Below, one piece after another: positions 42,077-54,584 of a stretch of DNA of 64,000 bases. The DNA is from Anoplolepis gracilipes (lineage: Eukaryota > Arthropoda > Insecta > Hymenoptera > Formicidae). The stretch's first letter is position 1. Every line of letters starts with the position of its first letter. A program made the translations under genes and the position numbers. The notes beneath the pieces are model-generated. The model was not told where the DNA came from and did not search any database. It was given only the letters and a program-made list of their open reading frames with translations. The stretch spans positions 5,236,001-5,300,000 of the forward strand of contig NC_132981.1 of NCBI RefSeq assembly GCF_047496725.1, written 5' to 3'.

Positions 42077-44584
42077 TTTTTCTTCTCCTTTTCTACCGCA
42101 AAAGCGATACGTAGTGCATACAAGGCGCTACGTATGCATGTCGCAGTGTGCTTGCACCTGCGCAAGCACAGGGACGGATACGTGTGGGAGGCTAACGAGA
42201 TAAGCAAGCGAGAATTGAGACCCGTATAATTTGTGTTGAATTTCTCTCTGATATTATCGCGATACCGCGAAGGGAAAATTCCTTACGTCAATCTTTGCGT
42301 TTTTGTTGTAACAAATTGGTATAGCGTCTATTTTTTTTTCTTGTTTACATATAGAGTCGTCGAAAACTAAAAAAATAAAACGAAAAAGAAGAAAAGACTT
42401 AAACAACTGTACAAACTTTTTCTTACTCGCGAAAACTTTTTCCTCTTTATCGATCACAAGAAAATCCAATCTTTGCTTTGGATTTTCATTATCAAGGATT
42501 GAGAATAATATAATTTCGATGGATTTGGATAGAGAAAATTGGATTATAAATAAAATACTCGAACAGTAATGTCATTTAAGTAATGACATAATGCTTTGGA
42601 AGAAAGATCAAGTTTTTTTTAATTGTCCTTAATCAAGCTAATTCGTAATTTCCTGTATAATAACCGATCTAATTATAAATATCAAACTTTGAAAAATCAA
42701 TGATCCGTCCCTGTGCACACACGAAAGTATAGTTTCCCTCTTTCCTCTCAGCGAACCCCGATATAAAACTCGTTGGGGAAATTTTCTGCGGCTCATTCCA
42801 CCCGCGCCCACGTCTTATTTCGTGGTCGAAAGGATTTCGCGGGAATCGAAAACTCTACCTCGGTCAATGTAGTTGACAGGTACAAAAGAAGAGAATTAAG
42901 ACTTCGATGTCTCGTGTGAATCACCATGTGACGCGACAAAAAGCACGAAAAAGATATAATTTAAAGAATTTATTTAAAAGAAGTTCGCGTCAATGCTAAT
43001 CTCGGGAAATTCCTAATTTTCAAATTCAAATATATTTTTGTAGCAAAAATATCATTATGTAATTAAACATCAAAGTATTACAAATTATAGATGCTATCAC
43101 TGTACCATCCCTTATGCAAACTTTATTAAAATTATTAATATCTTTACTGTATGTATATATTTTTAATTGTTATATTTAATTTTATATGTAACGTTTTTTT
43201 ATAATATAAATTTTCTTTACTAAAAATATATACAACGACTTATAGATATGACTTTTGATAAATTGCTTTCATTTTTAAGAATAAATTTCTAACTTAAGAT
43301 TTTTTATTTTTCTACAGTTTGCTCTTTATTTTAAAACAGAAATATATAATTGCGGTTGAATGTTTAAAGACAGAAAGAGCGAAACCTCCAACCAAGAAAC
43401 ATTTATTATCAAAATTTAAAAAAAATGTTTAACGAATGCAAAGTTCCTCGGTAATTCTTCAAAAGGTACATCAAGTTTGACCACCCTCGTATTTAAGTTT
43501 TTTAATTTGCTCTGCGGCTCCGCAACATCATTAAAATTTCCGCGGACTAAAGGTACAGTCGCGTCCTTGAAAGCGTAAAAGACTCGTTTTGTAGTTTTCT
43601 TTGGAAAGTTTTTTCGGATTTATAATATGAGATATACACGTAAAAGAATAAAATATTCTCTTTGCTCCTTATACATAATGCATATTGCGTTTGTACTCAA
43701 AATTATGATTGTGTCTAATTTTAATCTGTATACAACTATTGCATGAATTTCGCATTTTCGTACAACAGCAATAAAACATAAGTAAAATAAAAAAATTATA
43801 CAAAAAATTATAGTTTTAATAGCATCTCGAATAAAAAAATTGTTTTTTTATGCTATAATATTAGCCATGAAAAGGAAATTTTGTCGGAATAACCCCCTAT
43901 AGGCAAGCATATTGTTCATGGAAGTAAGTTTTCGTGTAGTCGAGAGTCCACGAAATAACAGAGTCAGAATGAAATTACGAGCTAACCGGCCAGTCCCTCG
44001 GGGCACCAAAATGATAGAAAAATGTGTGCACACGACAGTCTTTTTATTTTATTTATTATCATATATATAGAACGTCGAAAACTTACAATACGGATAATAT
44101 TATATAATATTTGTACTGCTTTTATATTCTTACCATAAAAGTTATTTTTTAATGCAACTTTTTTAGTCTTTATATTTAATAAATGCGCTATAATCTTGTT
44201 ACATGAATAATATATTATAATCTTGTAATATTTTATATTTCGGACATCACAAGAAAGAGAAGACAGAGCAAAGTTTTTTCTATAGAATATTCTATAAATG
44301 GCAATAACAATTTTTAAATATTATTAAAAGTTTTCTATTCTGATTTTCTTCTTGTAACATTTATAATTTGACAATAATAATGTGTCCTCTACTCATAAAA
44401 CTTTTAAAAATTATAACTTTCCAATTCTCAAATGTCTACCACTTGTTTAATTCTCATTTATATAAAAACACTGAAATAATTATTATCTATATAAACTTAC
44501 GGTATCGTGATATGAAGAGAATCACGTAATGACAATGAGGGTAAAGTATATATATTCGATAAAACCGTATGTAATACATATATT

Positions 44585-45367
44585 TTAATACATATACCAG
44601 CAAATGGAAAGACGGGGTGGAGATACCATTATAATTTGACCGAGGGTAGGCGCAAACGACGCGATATCGGACTCTCGCGGCGTACTTTGCGACGAGCTTT
44701 CAAGCTCGTCCAGATAATGTTGAAGAGCTTTCTTGTTATATAAAAGACCTTCCGCAATTGAGATAAAGCGACACGACACAAAGTCTCGTATCGAGCTTAA
44801 CTCTTCGAATTATAAGCGAGTTGCAAAAAAAAAAATGCATCTAGGAGATTATATAAAATACTCTCTATCGCGCGTAAAGCTTTGCATTATTTCATGCATC
44901 AATTTTTATTTTATTTTTATTAACTTTTTTTGCTAATTAAACTGTCGCAATAGAATTGCCAAATAAAACATTATACACTCACCGATCTCGTTGTCAGGAT
45001 ATAATAAAATATTCACCTCCACCGGTCTCTCCGGATTATTACGTTGCAGCCACCGCGTCGTATAACCTTTGATTCCCTACAAATTTAAGAACACAAGAAC
45101 GTTAATTTTTTAGTAAAAATCGTATAACGTCCAATATATATTATTTAATATAATCTTACTTGATAATATATGAGGTAAAATCCTTTGCCGGACTTTGTCG
45201 AAACACTAAAAGATTCAATTAAATATGCTTGTAATTGAGACACTGCCGCGCGTTCAAAAACGACATGGAAAGTGAAGTGTGTCTCGTTCGATTATGGCGG
45301 GAAATACCTCATGTGAACGATCGGTCGGTATCACGTCGATATCGAATTCAAAATGAAAGAAGGCGCA
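44585..45367 (-). CDS. Unrecognised spliced gene fragment, apparently frame-shifted in its first visible exon
   Basis: Three minus-strand exons are proposed: A 45367-45160, B 45076-44983 and C 44802-44585 (TAA stop). Exon A ends in phase 0 at GTAAGA. Exon B runs from phase 0 to phase 1 and is followed by GTGAGT. Exon C starts with the two bases needed (G + AG gives Glu). The consistent phases and canonical sites argue for a real gene. Exon A opens with a peptide containing FHFEFDIDVIPTDR in one frame, which stops; the neighbouring frame then continues to SVSTKSGKGFYLIYYQ. The exon length (208) is one base over a multiple of three. Exon B contains GYTTRWLQRNN and exon C LYNKKALQHYLDELESS. The GKGFYLIYY stretch faintly recalls the last strand of a CUB domain, but I do not assign a family. 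It could be a pseudogene, a gene with a sequence error, or a wrongly placed exon A start. Confidence 0.4.
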
Positions 45368-45813
45368 CTGTTTTCACAAGACGCGGTATAAAACCAGTTG
45401 AAAAATCCTTACTTAATTTCTTTTAATTATTAAAAGGTGCTAAAAATTATTAAATTATTTTTATAATTGTTAATAATAATAATATATATATATATCTAAT
45501 AGTAACAACTGTCGATAATAACCATTCCTACAAAACCGACACTTGATAAAGAAGTGTGTTGCTATAACCAGTAATTTATATAAGTTATAAAATTTTCAAC
45601 ATATACGTCAGACACGCACATAATAAAAAGACATGTAATTATTTGGAAACTTTTACGCACTCAAGAGCTACTGTAAAATTACTCGATATCGAACGACAGA
45701 GGGCGACGAGGCGTCGGTTCGAGACGGCGCCAAGGGAAATTAAAAATCTATACGTAACGCGCCGGCTGTGGGTGAGTGACGTCACACCCCCGAGACAACA
45801 TCTCCCCGAGAGG

Positions 45814-45897
45814 ATGGCGGCTCATCCCCGTCCGAGCGGACGGACAGCGCACGGGAATATCCTGGAACGTCGCCGCGTCGTAGAAGAGAACGACTAG
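45814..45897 (+). other. Upstream open reading frame (27 codons) in a CpG-rich leader
   Basis: An ATG in the context GAGGATGGCGGC (similar to the ATGGCGGC element seen at some start regions) opens 27 codons plus a stop. It lies in a CpG-rich stretch (about 45680-46120) that ends in a coding start at 46041 and a splice donor. It is best read as a leader uORF rather than a protein gene. Confidence 0.35.
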
Positions 45898-46040
45898 AAG
45901 CGTGAGGGTGGACGCGTAAAGATCGCCCTGAACGAGACGACGGGCTGCGCCCGGCAACTGAGACCGAAGCCTGTGACGGAGACCGAGGACAGCGACGACC
46001 AGGGTGCAACAAGCGTCCGCGGACGTCACGCCGGGCAAAC

Positions 46041-46119
46041 ATGAGTGAGCTAAACCCGCGGCTGATCGCCAGGCTCGACCTGTGCGTCGCGAATCGCACA
46101 GCTGAGTTCGCCGGAACAG
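46041..46119 (+). CDS. Orphan first coding exon of an unidentified plus-strand gene
   Basis: An ATG in a good context (CAAACATGA) opens 26 codons plus one base, then a near-perfect donor ACAG|GTGAGT. The peptide begins MSELNPRLIARLDLCVANRT. The exon is preceded by about 350 bases of CpG-rich sequence that looks like a promoter and 5' UTR. No downstream exon starting with two bases of a codon could be identified before the fucosyltransferase gene at 48875. The transcript may splice across or into that gene, or run past the window. I do not recognise the peptide, and it could be non-coding. Confidence 0.35.
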
Positions 46120-47703
46120 GTGAGTGAGACTTCATTTAGGAGGTTAGCGTTAGAGGATGTCCGGGGGTAGATGAGGGTTGTGAATTCGTTGAGCTCGATC
46201 TTCGATGGTGGCAGAATAGGGGCTTTAATAACGGACAGAAAAAAAGAACAAAATGTGTCTGTAGGAAATCTTCAGTAGGATTAATTCTAATTTCATATCA
46301 TTTTTTTCTGTAAATTATAAATTTCAATTACGCGATGAGAAAAAGTTTGTTTGACGATCAAAGCCGACAGCATTGCAATGAGAAAGCGTTCAGTTTTTGC
46401 GACGCAACAATATTAGAATCAATGGAATAATTATAGTATTGAACAAAGGAGTTGATTTCGAATTTCTTGTCTCTTAAAAATCTATTTTAAGGATTTATCT
46501 TGATACGCCGCGTTCGATACTAATATAATAGTTGGGAGAATGTATGTCACGCATCTAACTTTTATCCTTGCGACGCAATAACTTTGACTGAACACGTATG
46601 TACGTGTATATATAAGCGTGGCAAGTTTGCAATAGGTTTTCGCGATGAGAACAAATAGCGAAAGATATTGCGTCTCTGTTTCGTTTATTTAAAAATCGCC
46701 GAGAATTTTTCATGAGAGTGATTTCGAGAAAAAATATGTGAGGTATATAATTTATATTTTTACGCAGAAAATCGAGCACAAACTCAATTAAATTCTTTGC
46801 ATGTAATTCGCGGAAAAAGATCTTTCTCTATTATTATTCTTGATTTATAAATTGCACAAAGTTGTTTATGTCTCGCGTCGCGTATTTCATAATGTTTTTT
46901 TATCAAGCTGTAAATTTTAAACTTTTCTCGTATCGATAAGAAGTTACGTCGGCAAATATGACAGCGCGCATTATTATATGTAGCGTGTGCTATTTTTCAA
47001 AACTTTTTTAAATATTACCTTGCAAAGGATGAGAATGTTCTGCGAAACGAGTATCGCGTGATAAAAGGGTTTCGTGCTCTCCCCGCTCCACTATTTCCAT
47101 ATTCCATATTAATTACCTTGTTCCATATTAATTAAGCACTTATTAACATCGTTTCAATACAGCTCCGACTTGTTGAAGAAGAAAAGTTTTCCTTTGTACA
47201 ATTTTTCAAATAGGCAATGATGAACTTTACGTTGTCACATATAGTTAATACTTATAATTTAATTTGTCAACGTTGAAAATCGCGCTCAACGAAATTATAT
47301 TGTTACCGATGTTATGACAATTCATTTTTTAAATATTTTCTTATGATTATATATGGCTGGCATTATAAATTTTTATACATCTGCTACAATAGCGTTGCTT
47401 GCATGCGATTTTAATCAAGCTTTCTATAGCGACGGTGTGTTAACCATGTCCTTTTTTTAATTATCTAAAAGTGAAGGAGCAGTTTTTATCGTGTCCAACC
47501 CAAATTAAACTATGTACTTTAAGTACTTCTTTACAGAAAGCAACTTTGTAGAAAAGTGTACGCATACATTGATCGAGTAAAAAGTCTTGCCAAAATACAC
47601 ATTTCAGTATAAAATATTAGAGTATAGTGGCAGAATATTTTATCTTGAAATCTACATTAAATTTTCATAAAAGTTGCATATATGTTCGGAGAAATGTTTT
47701 GTC

Positions 47704-47734
<31 letters not shown>

Positions 47735-48874
47735 GAGAGAGATCGAAAAATACGCGATAAATTTGTATTACTTAAAAATCGATTACGACATTTTTCTATC
47801 TTTATGTTACTCTGTTTTCACGTTTTTTTTTATTACGTACGATTACATATTTTTATTACGTATGATTGCTGTTTTTTAATACATGATTATTTCGATACAA
47901 TTGCATTTTTAAAATTAACACGTAATATTCAATACACAAAGAACACTTCTAAAGGGGCATGTAAAATTATGAAATCATATGGCAATTTTATTATATAATT
48001 CTATCTTTGTATTTCTTTTTTTTAACATTTTTTCTTAATATATCCGAATAATTTTTTTTTTTTACAATATTGAGCTACACTTTAGATGCTTTATGTTAAG
48101 TCAATCCTTTCTGTATTTTAATTATTAATTGCAAGTTTCATCATAACTTTTGATATAATTTCTGGAATACATAATAATAATAAATTAAATAATTCTGTAT
48201 ATAATAATAATAAATTTAAAAAATGATAATGATAAGATAGATATTAAAAATAAATAATGACATTCGGATTAGCAGTTTCCGAAAAAAAAACACATAAAGA
48301 TTGAAAAATATGATTTTATATAAAAATTTTGATATCATTTATATTATGTTTAACATTTATTTGGAGAAGCATTTAGACCTATCTAAAAACTATCTTATAC
48401 AGCTCAAGATATTTAGAGAAAATAATATTTCTCTTAAAAAAATAAATAAAAAAAGTTTTTATACTTTAATTTTTCTCAATGCACTCGCTCCCTAAAACTA
48501 TGCACGCTTCAATATTCACAAGAGATTTAAAATCGAATCACCTTAAACGCACGATAGGCACGCTCCTACGATATCGTTCTTGTGTCGCTCATTAATCGCT
48601 CATTTATCGTTGCCAAGATGTACGTCGGAAAGCAAAGGACATGGCACACCTGTAGATACGAAATGCCGGACTAGCGTACGCGCAAGAGAGAGCGAGTCGC
48701 CGACCAGAGTAGTGGCAGAGCAAGCGAGAAGGCAAAGCAGAGTAGTGAAGAGAGGGTAGAAAGCAAGTACGTAGAGAAAAGAGAGATCCTGTCACTCGAA
48801 AAAAAAAAATATAAAAAAAGATTGCCTGGCGCAAAAATCTCGCCGAGAGAGAGAGATAGATAGAGATAGAAAGA
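46120..48874. other. Intron or intergenic DNA and 5' region of the fucosyltransferase gene
   Basis: AT-rich, with a 27-base poly-A run (47705-47731) followed by GA repeats. The last 250 bases are GC- and purine-rich (GAGAGCGAG..., GCAGAG repeats) and probably form the 5' UTR and promoter of the gene at 48875. No supported exon was seen. Confidence 0.45.
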
Positions 48875-50067
48875 ATGAGTCACGCTCAACAGCATGTGCT
48901 TGCGAGCGCGATAGTTCTCGCGCTGTTAGTGGTTTTCGGCATCCACGTCTTCCTGTTTCCCATGTATGACACGTCGTCTCCGCTGGCGCGTCACACGAAG
49001 ATCTCCGCGTACGAGCAGGCGCTCTGTCGCACGACCCTGAAGACGTCCAACGTCCGGGCACCGGCGCCCGAATGGCGCAACAATCCCTGCCCCAAGTACG
49101 GCATAGTCTCGGCGGTGCAGGGCGGGAGACTGGGCAATCAGATCTGGGAGTACGCATCCGTGTGGGCTACCGCTCGTAGGACCGGCCTGGAGCCGTTTAT
49201 GCCGCGCTGCATCCTCAAGACCCTGGAGGAGCACTTCGAGAATCTTAGTATCCCGCCGCTCAGCTACATCGGCAGGTGCACCCTGGACGTCGGGCAAGTA
49301 GTCAACTCGCTCAGTCAGTGGAACAGCACGGAACAGAACATCATTATACCCAGGTTAGTCTTTAGAGAGATTCTACGTGTCACATCATTGATTATGAAAT
49401 CAGATTAAACAGACTTATTATCGCTGCTTAGCACGCGGGAAATGTAATAGAATAAATATAACTCGTGTTAATCTTTGTATATAAATTTGTGAATAAAATT
49501 GAAAAATAATTGCGCTCTTCTGTCAGGCATGCGGCTTATTGGTCCTTAATACTGGTATGGCTGGACGACGTACGACGGGAATTCACGTTCAAGCCGAGTC
49601 TAAGGATCTACGCGGAGAAAGTATTGAGACGCGTGGCGGAAAAGTTCAACTTGTCCTCGCCAACTTACGTCAGTGTACATGTGCGTCGAACCGATTACGT
49701 GGATTATCTTTGGCAGAAACTGAAGACGAGGCCCGCACCGGTAAGTTACTACCTGTCGGCGATGGATTACTTCGCCGGCAGGTACAACAACGTTGTCTTC
49801 GTAGTGACGAGCGATAATATTGTCTGGTGCAAGTATAACTTGCGCAGCAAGCGTCACAGAATCAGTTTTGTATCGGATAACGATGGCAAGGGCCCAGGCA
49901 AGGATCTAGCGGTCTTATCCGCGTGCAATCATAGCATAATAGATTATGGCACTTATGGCTCATTCGGGGCCATTTTGGCCGCTGGCGAAACCGTAGTTTA
50001 CAATGTAACAACATACTTTTCTACGTTGATCGCCGACGTTCTACCAAACTGGAGGATAATGAGTTGA
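48875..50067 (+). CDS. Galactoside alpha-1,2-fucosyltransferase-like protein (GT11)
   Basis: This enzyme class transfers fucose from GDP-fucose to galactose of glycans in the Golgi lumen. The two exons, 48875-49353 and 49527-50067, join AG + G (Arg160) across a GTTAGT...CAG intron and give 339 residues. Residues about 8-28 form one membrane anchor near the N-terminus (type II layout). Family motifs are visible: GGRLGNQ at 83-89, HVRRTDY at 211-217 (sugar-nucleotide binding) and CNHSIIDYGTYGSFGAILAAG-like at about 293-313. Several N-glycosylation sequons (NLS, NST, NHS, NVT) fit a Golgi protein. The length is close to human FUT1/FUT2. The start ATG follows a purine-rich GAGATAGAAAGA leader. 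The exons are clearly GC-richer than the flanks. Intron retention would give a 177-residue truncated frame. The exact acceptor substrate cannot be read from sequence. Confidence 0.9.
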
Positions 50068-52181
50068 ACAAATTGAGAATCAAAGCTTTCGAGCATAAAC
50101 AGAACATATTTGCGTTGCATCATATATGTAGGTATATATATTTACACATTTTTTACTTAATTACATAATTTTTGAAAAAAACGACATCTGTATATGTATT
50201 TTTTTCTTGAGAGAATTTTTAATTAATTTATATAAAAGAGAATGAGAATTTCTTATTTCTTTTTTAATATCAAAATTTGCAATTCAATATTTCATTACTT
50301 TATCAATTTTTATCAAATCGGAAATATGTATATTTATTCTATGCGAAGAATCATCATACATATATTTATTTCCGTTATTTATGGAAATATGGTAATTAAT
50401 ATAAACTACATGAAAGTGTATATCTTGCCTTTCTGCCTAGATAATATACATATATACTCATCTTTCCGTTTGTTTACCATACAAATGCATAAACATCTTG
50501 CCAGTAGTAAAATTCAATGAAAGTGTGTGTTGCTGCATCACATTAAATTTTATATATGTAAATGCATCAAAATGCGCTTAGTATTTTGCGCATACATATA
50601 TTACGCTCTTATTTAAATTTAGTGTGCGCACGTAAACTAGAAATCGATGCACCTAAATGTAGCGAGCGAGGAAACCTTTCAAAGAACTCGCGAGGAAAAG
50701 GTTTACAATGGAACAAAGGACCACTCATATCTAAAATTAAAACAGATGCTTATTTTTTCTACGATTCCGATACAAACTCGACACGGCCGTAAAAATTTAA
50801 TGAAAAGAAAACAAAGAAAGCGTAGAGAGATATCGGCTATCCCTTTCGAATAAAGTGGCGATCAAGAGAGCCTAATATATTAAAAAAAAAAAAAAAAAAG
50901 AAAGACGCGTACGGATAAATTCTATAAATTTGTTCAGAGTGCTCAGAATTGTATCTGATGGTTGCTAAGCCCGTCAACTTTGACGTGAGATCTTTTCCGA
51001 AAACTGGATTTTCTGATATTATTTCATAGTTTATCGTTTTCTATAACATGGTAGCCTAATATCGTGGGGTTTCAGATTGATTGTGTTTACACGTTTCAAT
51101 GTGTATTTCATATCGTAGCGAACGTGTAATATAAATACTTCACAAAACCGATATATTGACAACCATCTCTATAAGTCTTATAATGTACAATGATTTCAAC
51201 TGTGATTCTATTTCTTATTGTGCCAAAATTCTTAATATACACATAAACATTATATATATAAATATATATATATATATGTACACACACACATCTATATATG
51301 TATTATAAAATTATATATATACAAGACGTTGTATAATATTTACAAATCTGTGAGCAAATGATAAATTATTTCTTCACTTAACCGTTAAGTATTACAAAGA
51401 GAAAAAAAAGTTTACAGACTACTGTGCGAAAAACTGCGGACAGAAAAAAATATTTTACATATAAAGCCAGTGTTTGAAATTTATTATAACCATGTGACCT
51501 GATGTATCTGACTTACAGTGTTTTACAAGTTAGTACTAGTCAGTGTGTCTAATATCTATATGTTAATATCTATATATGGATGTATCTTCAATGTATTTGT
51601 TGCCTGCCAGTTGTTAGATATCTGACAAAATGTTGAAGCGCAAAAAGAAAGTTGTGCTATTAGTAATAGAATTATACGATAAAAAAGTGAACCGAATAAA
51701 ATATCAGATTTTTCATTCAGCCAACGCTAACTGTGTGACAAGAGATGCGATTACAAGCAAAAAAAAAATTGTTATAAATAATTATCGAGACTATACAACT
51801 TCCAGGCATCGGTACGATCTACTTTGTACATTCTCTGTGATAATTTTATGTAATTTTTGGAAACACGCGTATGCTGAAAATGTATTCGTTTTACAGAATA
51901 AAAATACTCTGTATCAAAATTATATATGTATATTAATTATATTAAAAATGATGTTTCAGGTGTTTTTTTTCCTTTCTCTCTCTTTTTCAATGAGAAAGGT
52001 ATCATTACATGCATCAAATGCGCATATTATTGATCATTCTATATAATAACAAAAATGCTGTCATAGCTTTTTCATTAAAATGTGCATAGTAATAGTAATA
52101 CGGCGCGATTTTTTTTCAGATAAGACTATATAAAGTTGTCATAAAAATTAATTATATATATAAATAATTATAAAATGTGTA
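50068..52181. other. Intergenic DNA between the fucosyltransferase and Gas8 genes
   Basis: It holds the 3' UTR of the upstream gene. An AATAAA at 50849-50854 is followed 27 bases later by an A18 tract (50882-50899). There are mixed TA/CA repeats near 51251-51330. The frame at 51630-52046 is AT-driven with no recognisable features. Confidence 0.5.
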
Positions 52182-52750
52182 TTATTGTTTCGCAGTAACA
52201 AAAGCTGGACTTAGACCCAATTTCGCACCGGCTATCCTCATCCTCAGAGGCTGAAATCCAAGTTCAGTTTTGGGAATTCCATATTCTTGCAATTTACTTT
52301 CATAAGTCGCTAATAAGTCATCGTGTGCTTTGCAGACTTTTGCTAATTCATATTGCAAATCTTGTATTGCAGTATTTTTTCTATTAAGCATATCCTACAA
52401 GGAAAAGAAACAAAATGACAGTATGCAATTCAAATAGATTTAATTGTAACGAGATCATGCTTAATGCATATATACCTCTAATTTTTTATTCACGTTGACC
52501 ACTGTCGCAGGATCTAATTGAGCTGCGGCCAACACTTCGCTGATCTGCGCTTCTCGCTGTTCCAGTAACTCTGATAATTTTTCCAATTTTTTCTCCAAAA
52601 GAACATTCTTCAAACCTGTTTTCTGTTGCAGTTCGAAAATAGCGGAAACAAATCTAGAATGTAACTCGTCTCTCTCGGATTGACACTAAATAATATTAAA
52701 GGTAAATAATATTAAAAAGATCATCGTTTATCGATGCTTTTTTTATCACA

Positions 52751-52787
<37 letters not shown>

Positions 52788-54397
52788 ATTTTACTTTTTC
52801 AAAACGCAATTCAAGCACTTCATTTTCCCATTTTAAATTTTCTAGGTCCTTCGCCACTGTGGACAATCTCCGTTTCGTATTCTAAAAATATCGTTAACTC
52901 AGTTAAACATCTCCGTTTGTAAGAACATCGTTAAAAAAACAAAGATAATGAAAGACATTTCAGATATACTAACAGCTAGAATTTGTTTATCTTTCTCATA
53001 ATTTGCAAGCTGACGATTAAGCTCGGAACTCGTTTCTTGCAAAGATTTTAAATCAGTTGAATATTTTTTATTCTCCGCTGTCAATTCTCGCACTTGCTTT
53101 TTCATACGTTCTTCATTACTTCTCATCGCATCCATTTGTTCCTGTTAAAACATTTTCTATATTAATTGGAAATCTTTTCAAATCACTATCTCTTTGCAAT
53201 TGCGAGATTTAACAACAGACTTTACCTTCATACTCTTAATTAACGATAAATTATTAAGAGTGATATCATTGTAATAATTTTTCATCTCGGCAAATGCATT
53301 CTCGTGATTTTTTATCAAATTATCAATTTGCGCGTTTTTTCTCTCCTCCACTTCTGTAATTTCCATTCGATGCTTCAACGTTAAAGACTCGTATTGACTG
53401 GTTAATTTCTGTTCGTATTTTTGCTCCAATTCTGTCGCTTCAGACTCAAATTTCTTCATCATATTCTTCATTTCCTCCGAATTGTGCTGCATTATAAGAA
53501 AAAGCAGCATTTTTTTTACTAGAATTTAATATATAATTTTCATCAAATTATGTTACACGTGCATCTTACCAATTTCAACGCGCGTATCTTATTCATGTAC
53601 GCTAATTCCTGTTCCTTCTGCGTTTTCTTGAATTCTATTTTGTCTTTAATAAGCTCATTCTCTTGCACAACGTGATCGTCTTGTGCCAATTTGAGAGCAA
53701 CCAGATGCTCGGCCTTGCTCTCGGACAAATTAGTCTGATGCTCGTACATCAAGTGTTTTACTTTCTGCTTGTATAACTTGAGCTCGGCCTCGTGCTTCTC
53801 TGCCATCTCCTCTTTCTCGCGTTCTTTATTTCTATATGCAAATTATGCAAATACATTTATATTATATTGAAAAAAGCGCTTCGACGATCAAGTCAAAGGT
53901 ACCTGACTGTAGCTCGCGCTTCATCCAACTGATGTCTCGTAATTTCCCAAAAAGTTCGCAATTTATCTCTCTCTAATTGAAAGAAATTTCTTTCCTCTCT
54001 CTCACGTTCCATTTCTTCTAATATTTTATGAGCATATATTTCCAATTGTTCCCTATTCATTTTCGTTGTGTCTACTCCATCAACATTAGCATTCGCATTT
54101 CCTTTTGCCTTTTTGGGACCCTTTGCGTCAAGTAATTTTTATATATAAGATATACATTAAATTATAAAAACTTAATAAAGAGAGAAAAAAATTTTATCAT
54201 TATATCATAATTTTAATATTTATATCTGTTGGCAATAATAGTTTTAAAAAATTATTATTATGGTACACATGTAAAAATATATAAAAATATTTATAATAAA
54301 GATATGTAATAAGACTGATGAAAAAGCAAAATTAATATAAAAGTTAAAATTAAAGTTAACTAAGGTGAATTAAAGTTAAAATGAATAAACTTACCAT
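52182..54397 (-). CDS. Gas8: Growth arrest-specific protein 8 / dynein regulatory complex subunit 4
   Basis: A coiled-coil subunit of the nexin-dynein regulatory complex that links outer doublets in motile cilia and sperm flagella. Eight exons on the minus strand: 54397-54395 (just ATG), 54120-53903, 53831-53570, 53486-53226, 53141-52974, 52881-52795, 52685-52476 and 52394-52182 (TAA). All junctions have GT/AG and matching phases, giving 473 residues against about 478 in human GAS8. It is collinear with the vertebrate protein as I recall it: a GPKKAKG basic start, ERNFFQLERDK about residue 45, YKQKVKHLMYEHQ in exon 3, VEERKNAQI and NYYNDITLNN in exon 4, LANYEKDKQIL in exon 5, and DLQYELAKVCKAHDDLL in exon 8. 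It is almost wholly alpha-helical. A TA repeat (52753-52780) lies in one intron. An RFX X-box lies about 190 bases upstream. Confidence 0.97.
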
Positions 54398-54584
54398 TTT
54401 TACTGATTTATAAAAACGCGTAGAAAGATTATTCTATGTGATGTCTTTTCAAAGACTATAGCAAAATATAACACGAACAATAATAATAATAATGATAGTA
54501 CTGTCTATAGTCTCACGTCAGCTGACCTAGGTCTGTACAACTCAGTTAGTTTGACATTTTAGAGGATCTGTTTTGTAAGACCTC

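Larger units (their letters stand above)
31867..44584. other. Gene-poor stretch, 12.7 kb
   Basis: No coding region I can support. It contains poly-T (33569-33600), CA/TA repeats (35414-35452), an AAT run near 37222-37243, a GA-rich block (39003-39118), a 13-C run (39307-39319), a CT run (41991-42074) and the fold-back element at 41491-41663. The open frames near 34.0, 36.8, 39.1 and 42.0 kb are chance frames or microsatellite translations. Confidence 0.5.

Noticed and set aside
41843..42229. 128-codon open frame with long Ser-Leu run
   Set aside because: It is a translation of the CT microsatellite; both strands give similar artefacts.
47705..47731. 27-base poly-A run as a retrocopy tail
   Set aside because: No AATAAA at the proper distance upstream and it merges into a GA repeat, so it is more likely a simple repeat.
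49539..49857. Frames overlapping fucosyltransferase exon 2 on both strands
   Set aside because: They are shadows of the real GT11 reading frame, which carries the family motifs.
51630..52046. 138-codon open frame before Gas8
   Set aside because: AT-driven sequence with poly-Lys and hydrophobic runs, no recognisable domain, and it lies in intergenic DNA.
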